From: an uncultured Solirubrobacterales bacterium | GTDB lineage: Bacteria; Actinomycetota; Thermoleophilia; Solirubrobacterales; 70-9 | Direction: 5' to 3' | Assembly (NCBI GenBank): GCA_903939845.1 | Contig: CAJAIJ010000032.1 | Coordinates: forward strand, 60,130-124,129 | DNA: 64,000 nt | Shown: in pieces, positions 16,621 through 24,388 of the stretch | Position numbering within the stretch: the stretch's first letter is position 1 | Layout of the letters: the number at the start of each line of letters is the position of its first letter | Program-made: the position numbers and the translations under genes | The notes under the pieces: model-generated | What the model saw: the letters and a program-made list of their open reading frames with translations, nothing else | Databases searched by the model: none | Told to the model about the DNA's origin: nothing

Positions 16621-18534
16621 ATGGCGCATGCTCTGAAAGAACCGGGCTGGTACAGGGCCGCACTCGGAACCGTCATCGGAGCCGCCTTCGGCTTCTTCCT
16701 CGTAGTCGGCCTCCGTCTCCTGGCGGGACTCGATGCCTTCCAGACAGAGCAGACCGGCTACCCGCAGCTGGTGGTGCCTTTGATCACGGCTCCCTTCGGC
16801 TTCCTGATCGGGTTCGGTGCCTTCGACTACTGGTTTCGCTGGGCAGCGGGAAAGCCGACGGTCCCAGATGACCACTCCGGTCACGGCGCCACCCGGTGGC
16901 AGGACTACTTCACCTTCAACACCGACCACAAGGTCATCGGGATCCAGTACATCGTCACCACCTTCTTCTTCTTCTTCATCGGTGGCGTCCTCGCCCTCCT
17001 GATCAGGGCCGAGTTGGCCCAACCGGGCACGCAGGTCCTCGACGCCAACCTCTACAACGGCGTTTTCTCGACCCACGCGGTCGTGATGATCTTCCTCTTC
17101 ATCATCCCGATGTTCGCCGGGATCGCAAACTACGTGCTGCCGATCATGATCGGTGCGCCCGACATGGCATTCCCGAGGCTGAATGCGCTCAGCTTCTGGC
17201 TCCTGCCCATAGCCGGTCTCATCTTCCTCGGAAGCTTCCTCGCGCCCGGAGGCTCATTCGATGCCGGATGGACGGGTTATGCACCCCTGTCGACCGGGGC
17301 ACCGGTAGGGCAGAGTTTCTTCAACATAGGGGTCCAATTCGCAGGTGCGTCCTCGATCGCCACCGCGATCAATTTCCTGGTCACGATCATCACCATGCGT
17401 GCGCCCGGAATGAACCTGTGGCGAATGCCACTCCTGGTCTGGGCCAACCTCTCGACCTCGCTCCTGGTCGTCGGCGCCACCCCCTTCATCGCAGGCGTCC
17501 AGTTCATGGTCTTCTTCGACCGGATCATGGGCATGAACTTCTTCCAGTTCCTCGAAGGCGGCAACGTCCTGAGCTACCAGCACATCTTCTGGTTCTACTC
17601 GCACCCGGCCGTCTACATCATGATGTTGCCTGGCTTCGGCATCATCTCCGAGGTAATCGCGACCCACGCCAGAAAACCGGTCTTCGGATACCGATTGATG
17701 GCTCTCGCCCTGCTCGGGATCGTGGTTCTCGCCTACTCCGTCTGGGCCCACCACATGTTCGTTGCCGGGATGTTCTCCTGGCTCAGGGTCCCGATCATGA
17801 TCACGACGCTGCTGATCGCGGTGCCGACCGGGATCAAGATCTTTTCCTGGCTCGGGACCCTGTTCTACGGGAAGATCCACACCTATTCGACAGCGATGCT
17901 TTTCTCGCTCGGATTCATCGTGACCTTCACCGTCGGTGGCATCAGCGGTGTCATGCTGGGCTTGGTTCCGCTCGACATCCACATGTCCGACACCTACTTC
18001 GTCGTTGCTCACATCCACTTCGTGCTCTTCGGCGGCTCGGTCTTCACGATCTTCGCCGGCATCTATCACTGGTTCCCGAAGATGACCGGTCGGATGTACG
18101 ACGAGCGACTCGGACGAGTCCACTTCTGGGGCACCATGATCGGGACCTGGGGCACTTTCATTCCCCAGCACTGGATCGGCCTCGACGGGATGCCCCGCCG
18201 CGTCGTCGACTATGCCACCCAGTACGGAGACTGGAACCTGGTCATCTCGGTGTTCTCCCTCGTCCTCGGGCTCGCCCAGCTCGTGTTCCTCTACAACATG
18301 GTCGTGAGCTGGAAGTGGGGTCCGAAGGCCGGAGACAACCCGTGGCGCTCGAAGACCATCGAGTGGCTGGTGTCTTCGCCCCCGCCGACGTTCAACTTCG
18401 ATGAGATTCCGCGAGTCGTCGGCGGTCCCTACGAATACGGAACACCGGGTGCGCGTCACGCAATCATGGGTGGTGAGGATGCCGAGACATCCGTGCCCGA
18501 GCCGAAACCCTCGACGGTCGCCGCACCTTCGTAA
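16621..18534 (+). CDS. coxA: Cytochrome c oxidase subunit I
   Basis: A 637-residue catalytic heme-copper subunit. All ligands are present: His152 and His466 (low-spin heme a), His464 (heme a3), and CuB His328, His377 and His378, with Tyr332 of 'SHPAVY' for the His-Tyr crosslink. It reduces O2 to water and pumps protons. Compared with the common 530-560 residue form, it has about 95 extra N-terminal residues with two more membrane segments (about 12-33 and 50-70). It lies 13 nt after coxB and is followed by a USP-like gene rather than directly by coxC. Contrast with the ligand-less paralog at 24389-26179. Confidence 0.98.
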   Translation: MAHALKEPGWYRAALGTVIGAAFGFFLVVGLRLLAGLDAFQTEQTGYPQLVVPLITAPFGFLIGFGAFDYWFRWAAGKPTVPDDHSGHGATRWQDYFTFNTDHKVIGIQYIVTTFFFFFIGGVLALLIRAELAQPGTQVLDANLYNGVFSTHAVVMIFLFIIPMFAGIANYVLPIMIGAPDMAFPRLNALSFWLLPIAGLIFLGSFLAPGGSFDAGWTGYAPLSTGAPVGQSFFNIGVQFAGASSIATAINFLVTIITMRAPGMNLWRMPLLVWANLSTSLLVVGATPFIAGVQFMVFFDRIMGMNFFQFLEGGNVLSYQHIFWFYSHPAVYIMMLPGFGIISEVIATHARKPVFGYRLMALALLGIVVLAYSVWAHHMFVAGMFSWLRVPIMITTLLIAVPTGIKIFSWLGTLFYGKIHTYSTAMLFSLGFIVTFTVGGISGVMLGLVPLDIHMSDTYFVVAHIHFVLFGGSVFTIFAGIYHWFPKMTGRMYDERLGRVHFWGTMIGTWGTFIPQHWIGLDGMPRRVVDYATQYGDWNLVISVFSLVLGLAQLVFLYNMVVSWKWGPKAGDNPWRSKTIEWLVSSPPPTFNFDEIPRVVGGPYEYGTPGARHAIMGGEDAETSVPEPKPSTVAAPS

Positions 18535-18536
18535 CC

Positions 18537-19448
18537 GTGCAGTCCCTGCTCCTATTCCTGAATGAGGTAGCTGGCGGCCGTAAGCTGCTCGAGGCTGCCC
18601 GTGAGAAGGCCGGTGATGCCTCCTACGTGGTCGCCGTGGCGCCAGCAAATCGTCCCGCTGCCGGCCAGATCGTCGACTTCGAATCACCGGAAGAGGCGGC
18701 CCGAAGCAGGGTGGAGGTGACCCTCGCCGTGCTCGATGAGTTCGGGATCGAAGCCGTAGGTGAGGTGCTCGACCCGGCCCCGGAGCTCGCCATCGGCGAC
18801 GCAATCAGGGCTCACCGCCCGTCGGAAGTGCTGATTTCCTGCCTGTATGAGACCAGGTTCGGTTTCGCCAGACGAGACCTGGTCGAGTGGGCCAAGTCCG
18901 AGTTCGAGCCGGAGACGACCGTGACCCACATCCCGGTCCGGATCGGGGACGATTCGATCCGCCAGGACCTGACTCACACGCTCGTGGTCGGCAATCAGAC
19001 CCTCTCCGACGATGGCCTCCGCCAGAGGCTCCTCGATCTGTCGAGCGAGAGGCCTCACAGGTTCACCGTGGTCGCACCGGCAACCGAGGGGGTCTCACCC
19101 GCATCGGTGACGAGAGGACTTTCGAGCCTGATGGCCGATCTCTACCGGGAAGACATAGACGTCACCGGACAGCCGATCGCGACCGACCCTTTTTCCGCGA
19201 TCAAGAACGCGATCGAGCACTACCGGGTGGATGACGTTCTGATCTCGACCCTCGCTGGAGATGATTCCAAGTGGCTCGAGGATGATTTGATCGGAAGGGT
19301 GAGGGAGTACACGGACAAGCCCGTGTCTCACCTCGAGGCAGGGCGGGCCCCCGAACAGGTCGCGGCCGCGGTAGCTGCAGGCGGCAGTGACTCGGGCGCC
19401 TTCGATGTCGAGGACGCTTCGGTATCCGAAGGGTCGGACGAGGAGTAG
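18537..19448 (+). CDS. Tandem universal-stress-protein-like protein within the oxidase operon
   Basis: A 303-residue soluble protein with two similar alpha/beta halves (about 1-145 and 150-285). Each has an 'RPSEVLIS' or 'RVDDVLIST' strand followed by a helix, as in USP/HUP domains that bind nucleotides. The ATP-loop GxxGxxG motif is not obvious. GTG start 2 nt after the coxA stop, and coxC begins 2 nt after its stop, so it is fully embedded in the operon. It may tune or assemble the oxidase, which is inference from position only. The C-terminal 25 residues are acidic and Ser-rich. Confidence 0.75.
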   Translation: MQSLLLFLNEVAGGRKLLEAAREKAGDASYVVAVAPANRPAAGQIVDFESPEEAARSRVEVTLAVLDEFGIEAVGEVLDPAPELAIGDAIRAHRPSEVLISCLYETRFGFARRDLVEWAKSEFEPETTVTHIPVRIGDDSIRQDLTHTLVVGNQTLSDDGLRQRLLDLSSERPHRFTVVAPATEGVSPASVTRGLSSLMADLYREDIDVTGQPIATDPFSAIKNAIEHYRVDDVLISTLAGDDSKWLEDDLIGRVREYTDKPVSHLEAGRAPEQVAAAVAAGGSDSGAFDVEDASVSEGSDEE

Positions 19449-19450
19449 AG

Positions 19451-20086
19451 ATGGAAAGCGCAAGCATCACCGCAACCGGTCAGGCGACCACCGACGACCA
19501 TCACCATCATGGCCCGCCGGCCTACCACCAGAGCGCCCGGATCGACCAGACCGTCCTCGGGATCCTGCTGTTCATCCTCTCGGAGATCATGCTCTTCGCG
19601 AGCTTCTTTGCGGCCTACTTCTTCATCAGGGTTGTCACCGGTCCGGAGACCTGGCCTCCTCCCGGAGTCGAGCTGCCCGTCCTCATTGCCGGCATCAACA
19701 CGGTCGTGCTCATCTCCTCGAGTTTCACCGTCCACTACGCACTCGAGGCGATCCGCAAGGACAATCACGACGGCCTGAAGCTGGGCCTCGTCCTGACCTG
19801 GCTTCTGGGTGCGACTTTCCTCTTCATTCAGATCAACGAGTACATCCACATCGGTTTCACGCCCAGAGACGGCGCCTTCGGCTCCATCTTCTTCAGCCTC
19901 ACCGGGCTCCACGGTGCTCACGTCTTCGTCGGTCTCCTACTGCTGACCTTCGCTACCGTGAGGGCCTTCAGGGGCCACTTCGGACCGGCCCATAAGGACC
20001 ACCTCGGAGTCGAGGTTCCGGGCATCTACTGGCATTTCGTGGACATCATGTGGATCATCGTGTTCGCGTCCATCTACATACTCTGA
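19451..20086 (+). CDS. coxC: Cytochrome c oxidase subunit III
   Basis: A 211-residue membrane protein with five predicted helices, the short bacterial form of subunit III. Seen: 'GILLFILSEIMLFASFFAAYFF' in parts, the conserved Glu of the second helix, 'LGATFLFIQINEYIH' and 'GLHGAHVFVGLLLL' and 'YWHFVDIMWIIVF' near the end. It stabilises the oxidase and its proton uptake. The N-terminus carries a run 'DDHHHHGPPAYHQ'. It is coupled to the small membrane-protein gene downstream. Confidence 0.95.
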   Translation: MESASITATGQATTDDHHHHGPPAYHQSARIDQTVLGILLFILSEIMLFASFFAAYFFIRVVTGPETWPPPGVELPVLIAGINTVVLISSSFTVHYALEAIRKDNHDGLKLGLVLTWLLGATFLFIQINEYIHIGFTPRDGAFGSIFFSLTGLHGAHVFVGLLLLTFATVRAFRGHFGPAHKDHLGVEVPGIYWHFVDIMWIIVFASIYIL

Positions 20087-20337
20087 GCTACCGGCCTCCC
20101 AAACTGGGGAATCCGCTCGAGTCCGAGCAGGCCGCCTTCCGCTGGGTGGTGGCGGTCGTAATAGCGACCGGTTTCGTGATCCTGATCGCCCTGCTTATTT
20201 CGAAGCCCGTCGCCCTCATCGTCGGCCTGATCCTCGTCGGGATCGTGACCGTCAGTGCGATCAAGGGAATCATCGGGATGCTCCGACCGCCCGATGATGA
20301 GGACGAGGACGGATCGGGTCCCGACCGCCCGTCCTGA
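20083..20337 (+). CDS. Small two-helix membrane protein downstream of coxC
   Basis: About 84 residues: a short N-terminal motif 'YRPPKLGNPLESEQAAFRW', two membrane helices (about 22-42 and 45-65) and an acidic tail 'PPDDEDEDG'. The 'NPLESE-AFRW' motif seems familiar from oxidase operons of related actinobacteria; it may be a small subunit IV-like protein (inference). Start uncertain: a CTG at 20083 would overlap the coxC TGA as CTGA, like the NTGA couplings elsewhere in the window. A GTG at 20050 would overlap coxC by 37 nt. The first internal GTG would remove the conserved motif. Confidence 0.6.
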   Translation: MSYRPPKLGNPLESEQAAFRWVVAVVIATGFVILIALLISKPVALIVGLILVGIVTVSAIKGIIGMLRPPDDEDEDGSGPDRPS

Positions 20338-20370
20338 ACCTGGCGGAAGGACCGGGTCGTTAGGGATCGT

Positions 20371-20733
20371 TCAGGAGGTCGAACTACCCGGCCTGGTCCA
20401 GTAGGACTTGACCAGCGGTTGAGTGACCTTCCAGACGGTCTGCTCGCCGGCCTGAAACGAGTGGGTGTCGCCGGGGCTGAGAGTGATGCGAGTGCCGTCG
20501 GCCATCTCGACCTCGGCGTGTCCCTTGATGACGAGGAACGATTCCTCCAGTTCGGTATCCGAGAAGGTTCCGGGTGTGCACATCCAGAAGCCCGCGACCT
20601 CGGAGCCGTTCTCCGCTCTGGCGATCGGGAGATCGAAAGCTTCGGGATCTCCGTCCATCACCTGTTCAGGATCGATCGGGTCGGACACGAACTCGCTGAA
20701 AACTGGGTGAAACCCGTCGAACAGTTCGTCCAT
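20371..20733 (-). CDS. Small cupin-domain protein
   Basis: A 120-residue single-domain cupin: 'ESFLVIKGHAEVEMADGTRITLSPGDTHSFQAGEQTVWKV' (read in parts) fits cupin motif 1 and 2, though the usual metal His/Glu set is only partly present (E, H). It resembles the cupin_3 group ('W-t-pG-f'); the ligand is unknown. ATG at 20733 with a TATCCT -10 box 6 nt upstream, so it is probably transcribed alone as well as after ctaA, whose stop is 4 nt away. A longer reading to 20826 would overlap ctaA. Confidence 0.75.
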   Translation of the reverse strand: MDELFDGFHPVFSEFVSDPIDPEQVMDGDPEAFDLPIARAENGSEVAGFWMCTPGTFSDTELEESFLVIKGHAEVEMADGTRITLSPGDTHSFQAGEQTVWKVTQPLVKSYWTRPGSSTS

Positions 20734-20737
20734 CGGC

Positions 20738-21697
20738 TCAGGATAACGGGGCCGACTCGGCGGCCGATCGCCTTCCCTTGCTCCAATCGATCTGGCCGGC
20801 GGTGCCGACCGACCAGAGAACCGCAATCCAGATCAGGGTGGCCAGGGCCACGTGGAACCAGACCATGATCGCAGGCAGGTGCAGGAGCCACTGCCCGATG
20901 CCCAGGCCTATCTGGAGCACGATCATCCCGGCCACGACACCGACCGATTTCAAGGCCCTCCTGTCGCCCCCCGGCCGCATGAGGATGAACATCACAACGA
21001 TCGTCGCGAAGAGGAAGAGGAACGCAGCGGTCGCATGCTTCTGGGCTATCCAGGCGAGGGTATCTTCGCCCTTGAAGTCGAACCTCTGGACCAGCTCCTT
21101 GTCGTGGTCGCCGGGGTGCGGGCCGGAAGCCGTCGTGATCGTCCCGAGCAGCACGGTCAACTGACCGAACGGAATCAGGGCCCGAACCGACCAGACGCCG
21201 AACGGGTCGGGGGAGAAGGCGCGCTCACCTGGTTCGAAACGGGAACACCAGAAAAGGGCAAAGGCGGCATCCAGGAGGATCATCGAGAGCAGGAAATGTC
21301 CGATCACCAGTTCGGGGGGCAGGTGATACTCGACCACGAAGGCACCGAGGACGATCTGACCGATGACGCCAAGTGGCAGGAGGGCCCCGAAGACCGCGAG
21401 ATGCCACCGGAACGGCTTCCGGAGGAACGCGAGCAGGGATGCTGCGATCACGGCGAGGCCGACGAATCCCGTGAGCAGCCGGTTTCCGTATTCGATCCAG
21501 GCGTTGAGTTGGCTCGGCGGGATGTAGTCCCCGTAGCACTTGGGCCAGTCGGGGCATCCGAGTCCCGATGCCGTGAGTCGAACCGCCGATCCCGTGAAGA
21601 CGATGAGCACGAGCGCGATCAATGCGACCGTGGTCACCTTGACGTAGGTCTCGGGAGATATTCCGAAGCTCTTGATCCGGTGGACCACCTGCTTCAC
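20738..21697 (-). CDS. ctaA: Heme A synthase (CtaA/COX15)
   Basis: A 319-residue membrane protein with eight helices that oxidises the C8 methyl of heme O to the formyl of heme A for the oxidase. Seen: 'TGSAVRLTASGLGCPDWPKCYG' in pieces (disulfide Cys pair), 'IGHFLLSMI', 'KHATAAFLF' and 'WFHVALATL' holding three of the four conserved His. The fourth position, usually E-x-x-H-R, reads 'EYGNR' (Asn instead of His). This may be a known actinobacterial variant. GTG start. Partner of ctaB at 23454. Confidence 0.93.
   Translation of the reverse strand: MKQVVHRIKSFGISPETYVKVTTVALIALVLIVFTGSAVRLTASGLGCPDWPKCYGDYIPPSQLNAWIEYGNRLLTGFVGLAVIAASLLAFLRKPFRWHLAVFGALLPLGVIGQIVLGAFVVEYHLPPELVIGHFLLSMILLDAAFALFWCSRFEPGERAFSPDPFGVWSVRALIPFGQLTVLLGTITTASGPHPGDHDKELVQRFDFKGEDTLAWIAQKHATAAFLFLFATIVVMFILMRPGGDRRALKSVGVVAGMIVLQIGLGIGQWLLHLPAIMVWFHVALATLIWIAVLWSVGTAGQIDWSKGRRSAAESAPLS
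20740..20745 (-). promoter_or_regulatory. -10 box of the cupin gene (leaderless type)
   Basis: TATCCT on the minus strand, 6 nt before the ATG at 20733 and inside the 3' end of ctaA. Confidence 0.45.
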
Positions 21698-21733
21698 CTT
21701 CCAGTCTTCCGTCCGGGGCGCTCGCCCCGCGCC

Positions 21734-22444
21734 TCAGTTTCCGTTCGGACTGGCTGCGTAAGTGACAAGGAAGTCGACCAGGTCGTCCAGCTCCTGCGGA
21801 GGCAGGTTCGACCACCTGTTCGGCATGACGGCGTTCTCATACCCCTTGGCCTTGGTGGCGTTCGGGTTGACGATTGCCTGCTTGATCGCGGCGCGGCTCA
21901 TCTCCGGTATGTACTCGTTCAGGTTCGGTCCGAGCACGCCTGCCGACTGGGCAGCTTCGAAGATGTGGCAGGAGCCACAGCCCTGGTTGGCGTAGACCTG
22001 AGCGCCGGGACCCTCTCCGGGTGCCTTCGGCGGCTTGGCTCCGGGGACGCCGGCGTAACGGGCGACATAGGCAGCCACATCTTCGGCGTCGTTGCCAGTG
22101 ACGATATTCGCGGGCATCGAGACTCCCGGGTATCCGTCGGTCGAGGGGCGAGGATGGTAGATCTGGTACTCGACCACGCTCTTGACGGTGTCTTCACTCA
22201 TTCCTGCTGCTCGTGCTGCCCCGAAGGCCGTGTCGAGGTTCGGACCCTGAACGCCCTGGCTCGCGGCCGCGGCCATCACGTGGCAGGTGCCGCACTTGGC
22301 GTTGAAGAGCTGGCGCCCGCGATCCTGGAACCCGCCCGTGATCTCGGCCGAGCTGGAGGCCCCACAGCCCGAGGCGACGGCCGCAAAGAGGGCTGCTGCC
22401 GCTAGGAGCGAGGGGATCTTGATCAGGTCGAGGCGGAATGGCAT
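21734..22444 (-). CDS. Diheme cytochrome c lipoprotein
   Basis: A 236-residue exported protein. The signal peptide ends in a lipobox-like 'AVASGC' (Cys27). Two class I cytochrome c domains follow, with 'CGTCH' (about 51-55) and 'CGSCH' (about 157-161). Distal Met candidates are 'VSMPANI' and 'AVMPNRW'. It would carry electrons at the outer face of the membrane, very likely to the oxidase, given its place between ctaA and the oxidase genes. A duplication of one cytochrome domain is evident. A TAGAAT -10 box lies 15 nt upstream. Confidence 0.93.
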   Translation of the reverse strand: MPFRLDLIKIPSLLAAAALFAAVASGCGASSSAEITGGFQDRGRQLFNAKCGTCHVMAAAASQGVQGPNLDTAFGAARAAGMSEDTVKSVVEYQIYHPRPSTDGYPGVSMPANIVTGNDAEDVAAYVARYAGVPGAKPPKAPGEGPGAQVYANQGCGSCHIFEAAQSAGVLGPNLNEYIPEMSRAAIKQAIVNPNATKAKGYENAVMPNRWSNLPPQELDDLVDFLVTYAASPNGN

Positions 22445-22459
22445 CGGGCTCTTCGGAGC

Positions 22460-22465
22460 ATTCTA
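22460..22465 (-). promoter_or_regulatory. -10 box of the diheme cytochrome gene
   Basis: TAGAAT on the minus strand, 15 nt before the ATG at 22444, giving a short leader. Confidence 0.4.
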
Positions 22466-22562
22466 ACGGTCGGGCAGGTCTTTACGAAGGCAGCCCCATA
22501 GGCTAATCTGGAGATCTAGTAACGATTGATGCAAGCGGGTTTCGGTCAGCGAGGAGGGCTGG

Positions 22563-22976
22563 ATGGAGGTCAGGGTCGGCATGTCTCAGGTGGTCCTCAG
22601 GGTCGGACAGGGGACTACGCTCAGGGAGGCTTCTTCGAAGATGGTCGAGCGCGGGATCGGGGCGGCCCTGGTCGAGGACGACGAGATGCCGGTTCCGAGC
22701 GTGATCACCGAAAGGGACGTCCTACGGGCCGTGGGCACCGGACTCGATCCCGACCGAGAGGTCGTCGGTGACCATATGAGCGAGAAGGTGATCACGGCCT
22801 CTCCTGACTGGAGCATGGAGCGGGCCGCGAGCGAGATGTCTCGTCGCGGCATCAGGCATCTGGTCGTCTGCGAGGAAGGTGAGCTGGTCGGGGTCCTCTC
22901 GATGCGGGACATCATGAGGGTCTGGACCAGTGACGGGGCGACCTGCGAAGGACCACCTGAGGTAGGCCCGAGCTAG
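22563..22976 (+). CDS. CBS-domain pair protein
   Basis: A 137-residue protein consisting of two CBS repeats: 'GTTLREASSKMVERGIGAALVEDD...SVITERDVLRAVGTG' and 'DWSMERAASEMSRRGIRHLVVCEEGELVGVLSMRDIMRVW'. It likely binds adenine nucleotides; the regulated target is unknown. It sits alone between two reverse-strand respiratory groups. The ATG at 22563 is preceded by a good Shine-Dalgarno GAGGAGGG at about 8 nt, unlike the leaderless genes around it. Confidence 0.88.
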   Translation: MEVRVGMSQVVLRVGQGTTLREASSKMVERGIGAALVEDDEMPVPSVITERDVLRAVGTGLDPDREVVGDHMSEKVITASPDWSMERAASEMSRRGIRHLVVCEEGELVGVLSMRDIMRVWTSDGATCEGPPEVGPS

Positions 22977-23016
22977 GAGCGACTCTCCTCGGCTCCAAGA
23001 GGCCGAAGTTGTCGAA

Positions 23017-23313
23017 TCAGTCTTCGACAGTGGGAGCGTGGAAGCTCTCGACCGGGATCTCGGCCCGTGGAGCGTCCTGTTCCCGCGGGAGGGCGTAGAA
23101 GGCCCGCACGCCCCTCAGGATCATCGCCCTGAGCGCAAACACCACGAAGGCAGCTCCGAGGATCGCCAGCCACAGCGGCGGGATCATGAAGCCCGAGGCG
23201 AACGTGCCGGCGAGGAGGCCGAGGATTCCGAAGGCGAAGACGACCGGGGCCCAGGACGGGGCCGGTTGGCGAATCGTTTCTGTCGGCTTCGGGATGCCCG
23301 CTTCTTCGTTCAT
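23017..23313 (-). CDS. Small two-helix membrane protein, possible oxidase accessory subunit
   Basis: A 98-residue protein with two membrane helices (about 22-43 and 46-67) and a charged C-terminal tail. Size, topology and position, last in the row coxB-like, coxA-like, ctaB, 37-residue protein, suggest a subunit IV-like accessory protein, but no family motif is recognised. ATG at 23313, 12 nt after the stop of the preceding 37-residue gene. Confidence 0.6.
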   Translation of the reverse strand: MNEEAGIPKPTETIRQPAPSWAPVVFAFGILGLLAGTFASGFMIPPLWLAILGAAFVVFALRAMILRGVRAFYALPREQDAPRAEIPVESFHAPTVED

Positions 23314-23325
23314 CTCGGCTTGGCC

Positions 23326-23439
23326 TCAGGTCGCCAGGTAGAGGGTCGCTACGAAGAATGTGAAGGCGAAGATCACGGCCGCTCCCGAACCGAGGAGCAG
23401 TCCTGAGGACAGGAGTTTCTTCGAGGTCTGACGGTCCAT
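23326..23439 (-). CDS. 37-residue single-helix membrane protein
   Basis: Starts MDRQTSKKLLSSGLLLGSGA and continues through one membrane helix (about 12-35). A basic N-terminus suggests an N-in orientation. It lies 14 nt after the ctaB stop and 12 nt before the next gene, so it fills the gap in the operon precisely. Very small single-helix subunits are common in oxidase complexes; whether this belongs to one is inference. Confidence 0.5.
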   Translation of the reverse strand: MDRQTSKKLLSSGLLLGSGAAVIFAFTFFVATLYLAT

Positions 23440-23453
23440 TGACGGAAGTTCTA

Positions 23454-24383
23454 TCAGGCGATGGCGTCGACGGCCATCGCGATGAACAGAAGCGCCAGGT
23501 AGGCGAGGGAGAAGAGGTATGTCCTGAGCGTCACGGACTTGGTCGGGTTGGTCAGGAGGGTCACCGCAAAGGCCGTGAAGGCCAAACCGAGAACGAGGGC
23601 GGACACCAGGTAGATGGGTCCGAGCAGCCCGGTCAGCACCGGACCCACGGAGACGATCAGCAGGATCACGGTGTAGATCAGGATCTGCCTGCGAGTGAAG
23701 GCTTCGCCCTTGACCACCGGGAGCATCGGGATACCGGTGCGGGCGTAGTCCTCCTTGATCATCAGCGAGAGGGCCCAGAAGTGGGGGGGTGTCCAGAAGA
23801 AGATGATCAGGAAGGGCCACGCAGCTTCCCAGGTGAGCGCCCCGGTGGCTGCAGCCCAGCCGACCAGAGGCGGAACCGCGCCGGCACTTCCGCCGATCAC
23901 GATGTTCTGGGGAGTCAGGGGCTTGAGCCAGACCGTGTAGAGGAGGACGTACCCGAGGAGGCCGACCATCGCCAGCGATGCTGCGAGGAGGTTCACGGTG
24001 AACCAGAGCTGGAAGAAGCCGATGACCCCGAGGCCGATGCCGAAGATGAGGCCGTTGACCGGATCGATCCGACCCTCGACCAGCGGGCGGTTCGCGGTGC
24101 GCGCCATCTTGGCGTCGCGGTCCCGGTCGATGTAGTGGTTGATTGCTCCGGCCCCGCCGGCGGCGAGGAATCCGCCCAACATGGTCCAGAGGATCGCCGA
24201 GAGGGCCGGGCCGGACGGGTCTGCGACGAACATCGTCGCGACCGTGGTCAACAGAAGCAGACTGATGATCCTGGGCTTGGTGAGGCTTGCGTAGTCGAGT
24301 ATCACCGACTTGGTGTCGGCTATCGCCTCACCGGCCGATCGTCTGCCGACCCGGTTACCGGTCGCTCCTGCGCCGTCGAGCAT
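23454..24383 (-). CDS. ctaB: Protoheme IX farnesyltransferase (heme O synthase)
   Basis: A 309-residue UbiA-family membrane prenyltransferase that adds farnesyl to heme B to make heme O, the substrate of CtaA. Seen: 'LTKPRIISLLLLTTVATM', first Asp-rich motif 'NHYIDRDRDAKMARTANRP', 'YTVWLKPLTPQNIVIGG', and second Asp-rich region 'WTPPHFWALSLMIKEDYARTGIPM' (read in parts). Nine helices. The ATG at 24383 lies 5 nt after the stop of the oxidase-like subunit I; an upstream in-frame reading lies inside that gene and is rejected. Confidence 0.96.
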   Translation of the reverse strand: MLDGAGATGNRVGRRSAGEAIADTKSVILDYASLTKPRIISLLLLTTVATMFVADPSGPALSAILWTMLGGFLAAGGAGAINHYIDRDRDAKMARTANRPLVEGRIDPVNGLIFGIGLGVIGFFQLWFTVNLLAASLAMVGLLGYVLLYTVWLKPLTPQNIVIGGSAGAVPPLVGWAAATGALTWEAAWPFLIIFFWTPPHFWALSLMIKEDYARTGIPMLPVVKGEAFTRRQILIYTVILLIVSVGPVLTGLLGPIYLVSALVLGLAFTAFAVTLLTNPTKSVTLRTYLFSLAYLALLFIAMAVDAIA

Positions 24384-24388
24384 GACTC

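Noticed and set aside
17254..18804. 516-codon minus-strand frame
   Set aside because: Lies antisense to coxA and the USP-like gene; composition rich in H, D, R, E without any domain.
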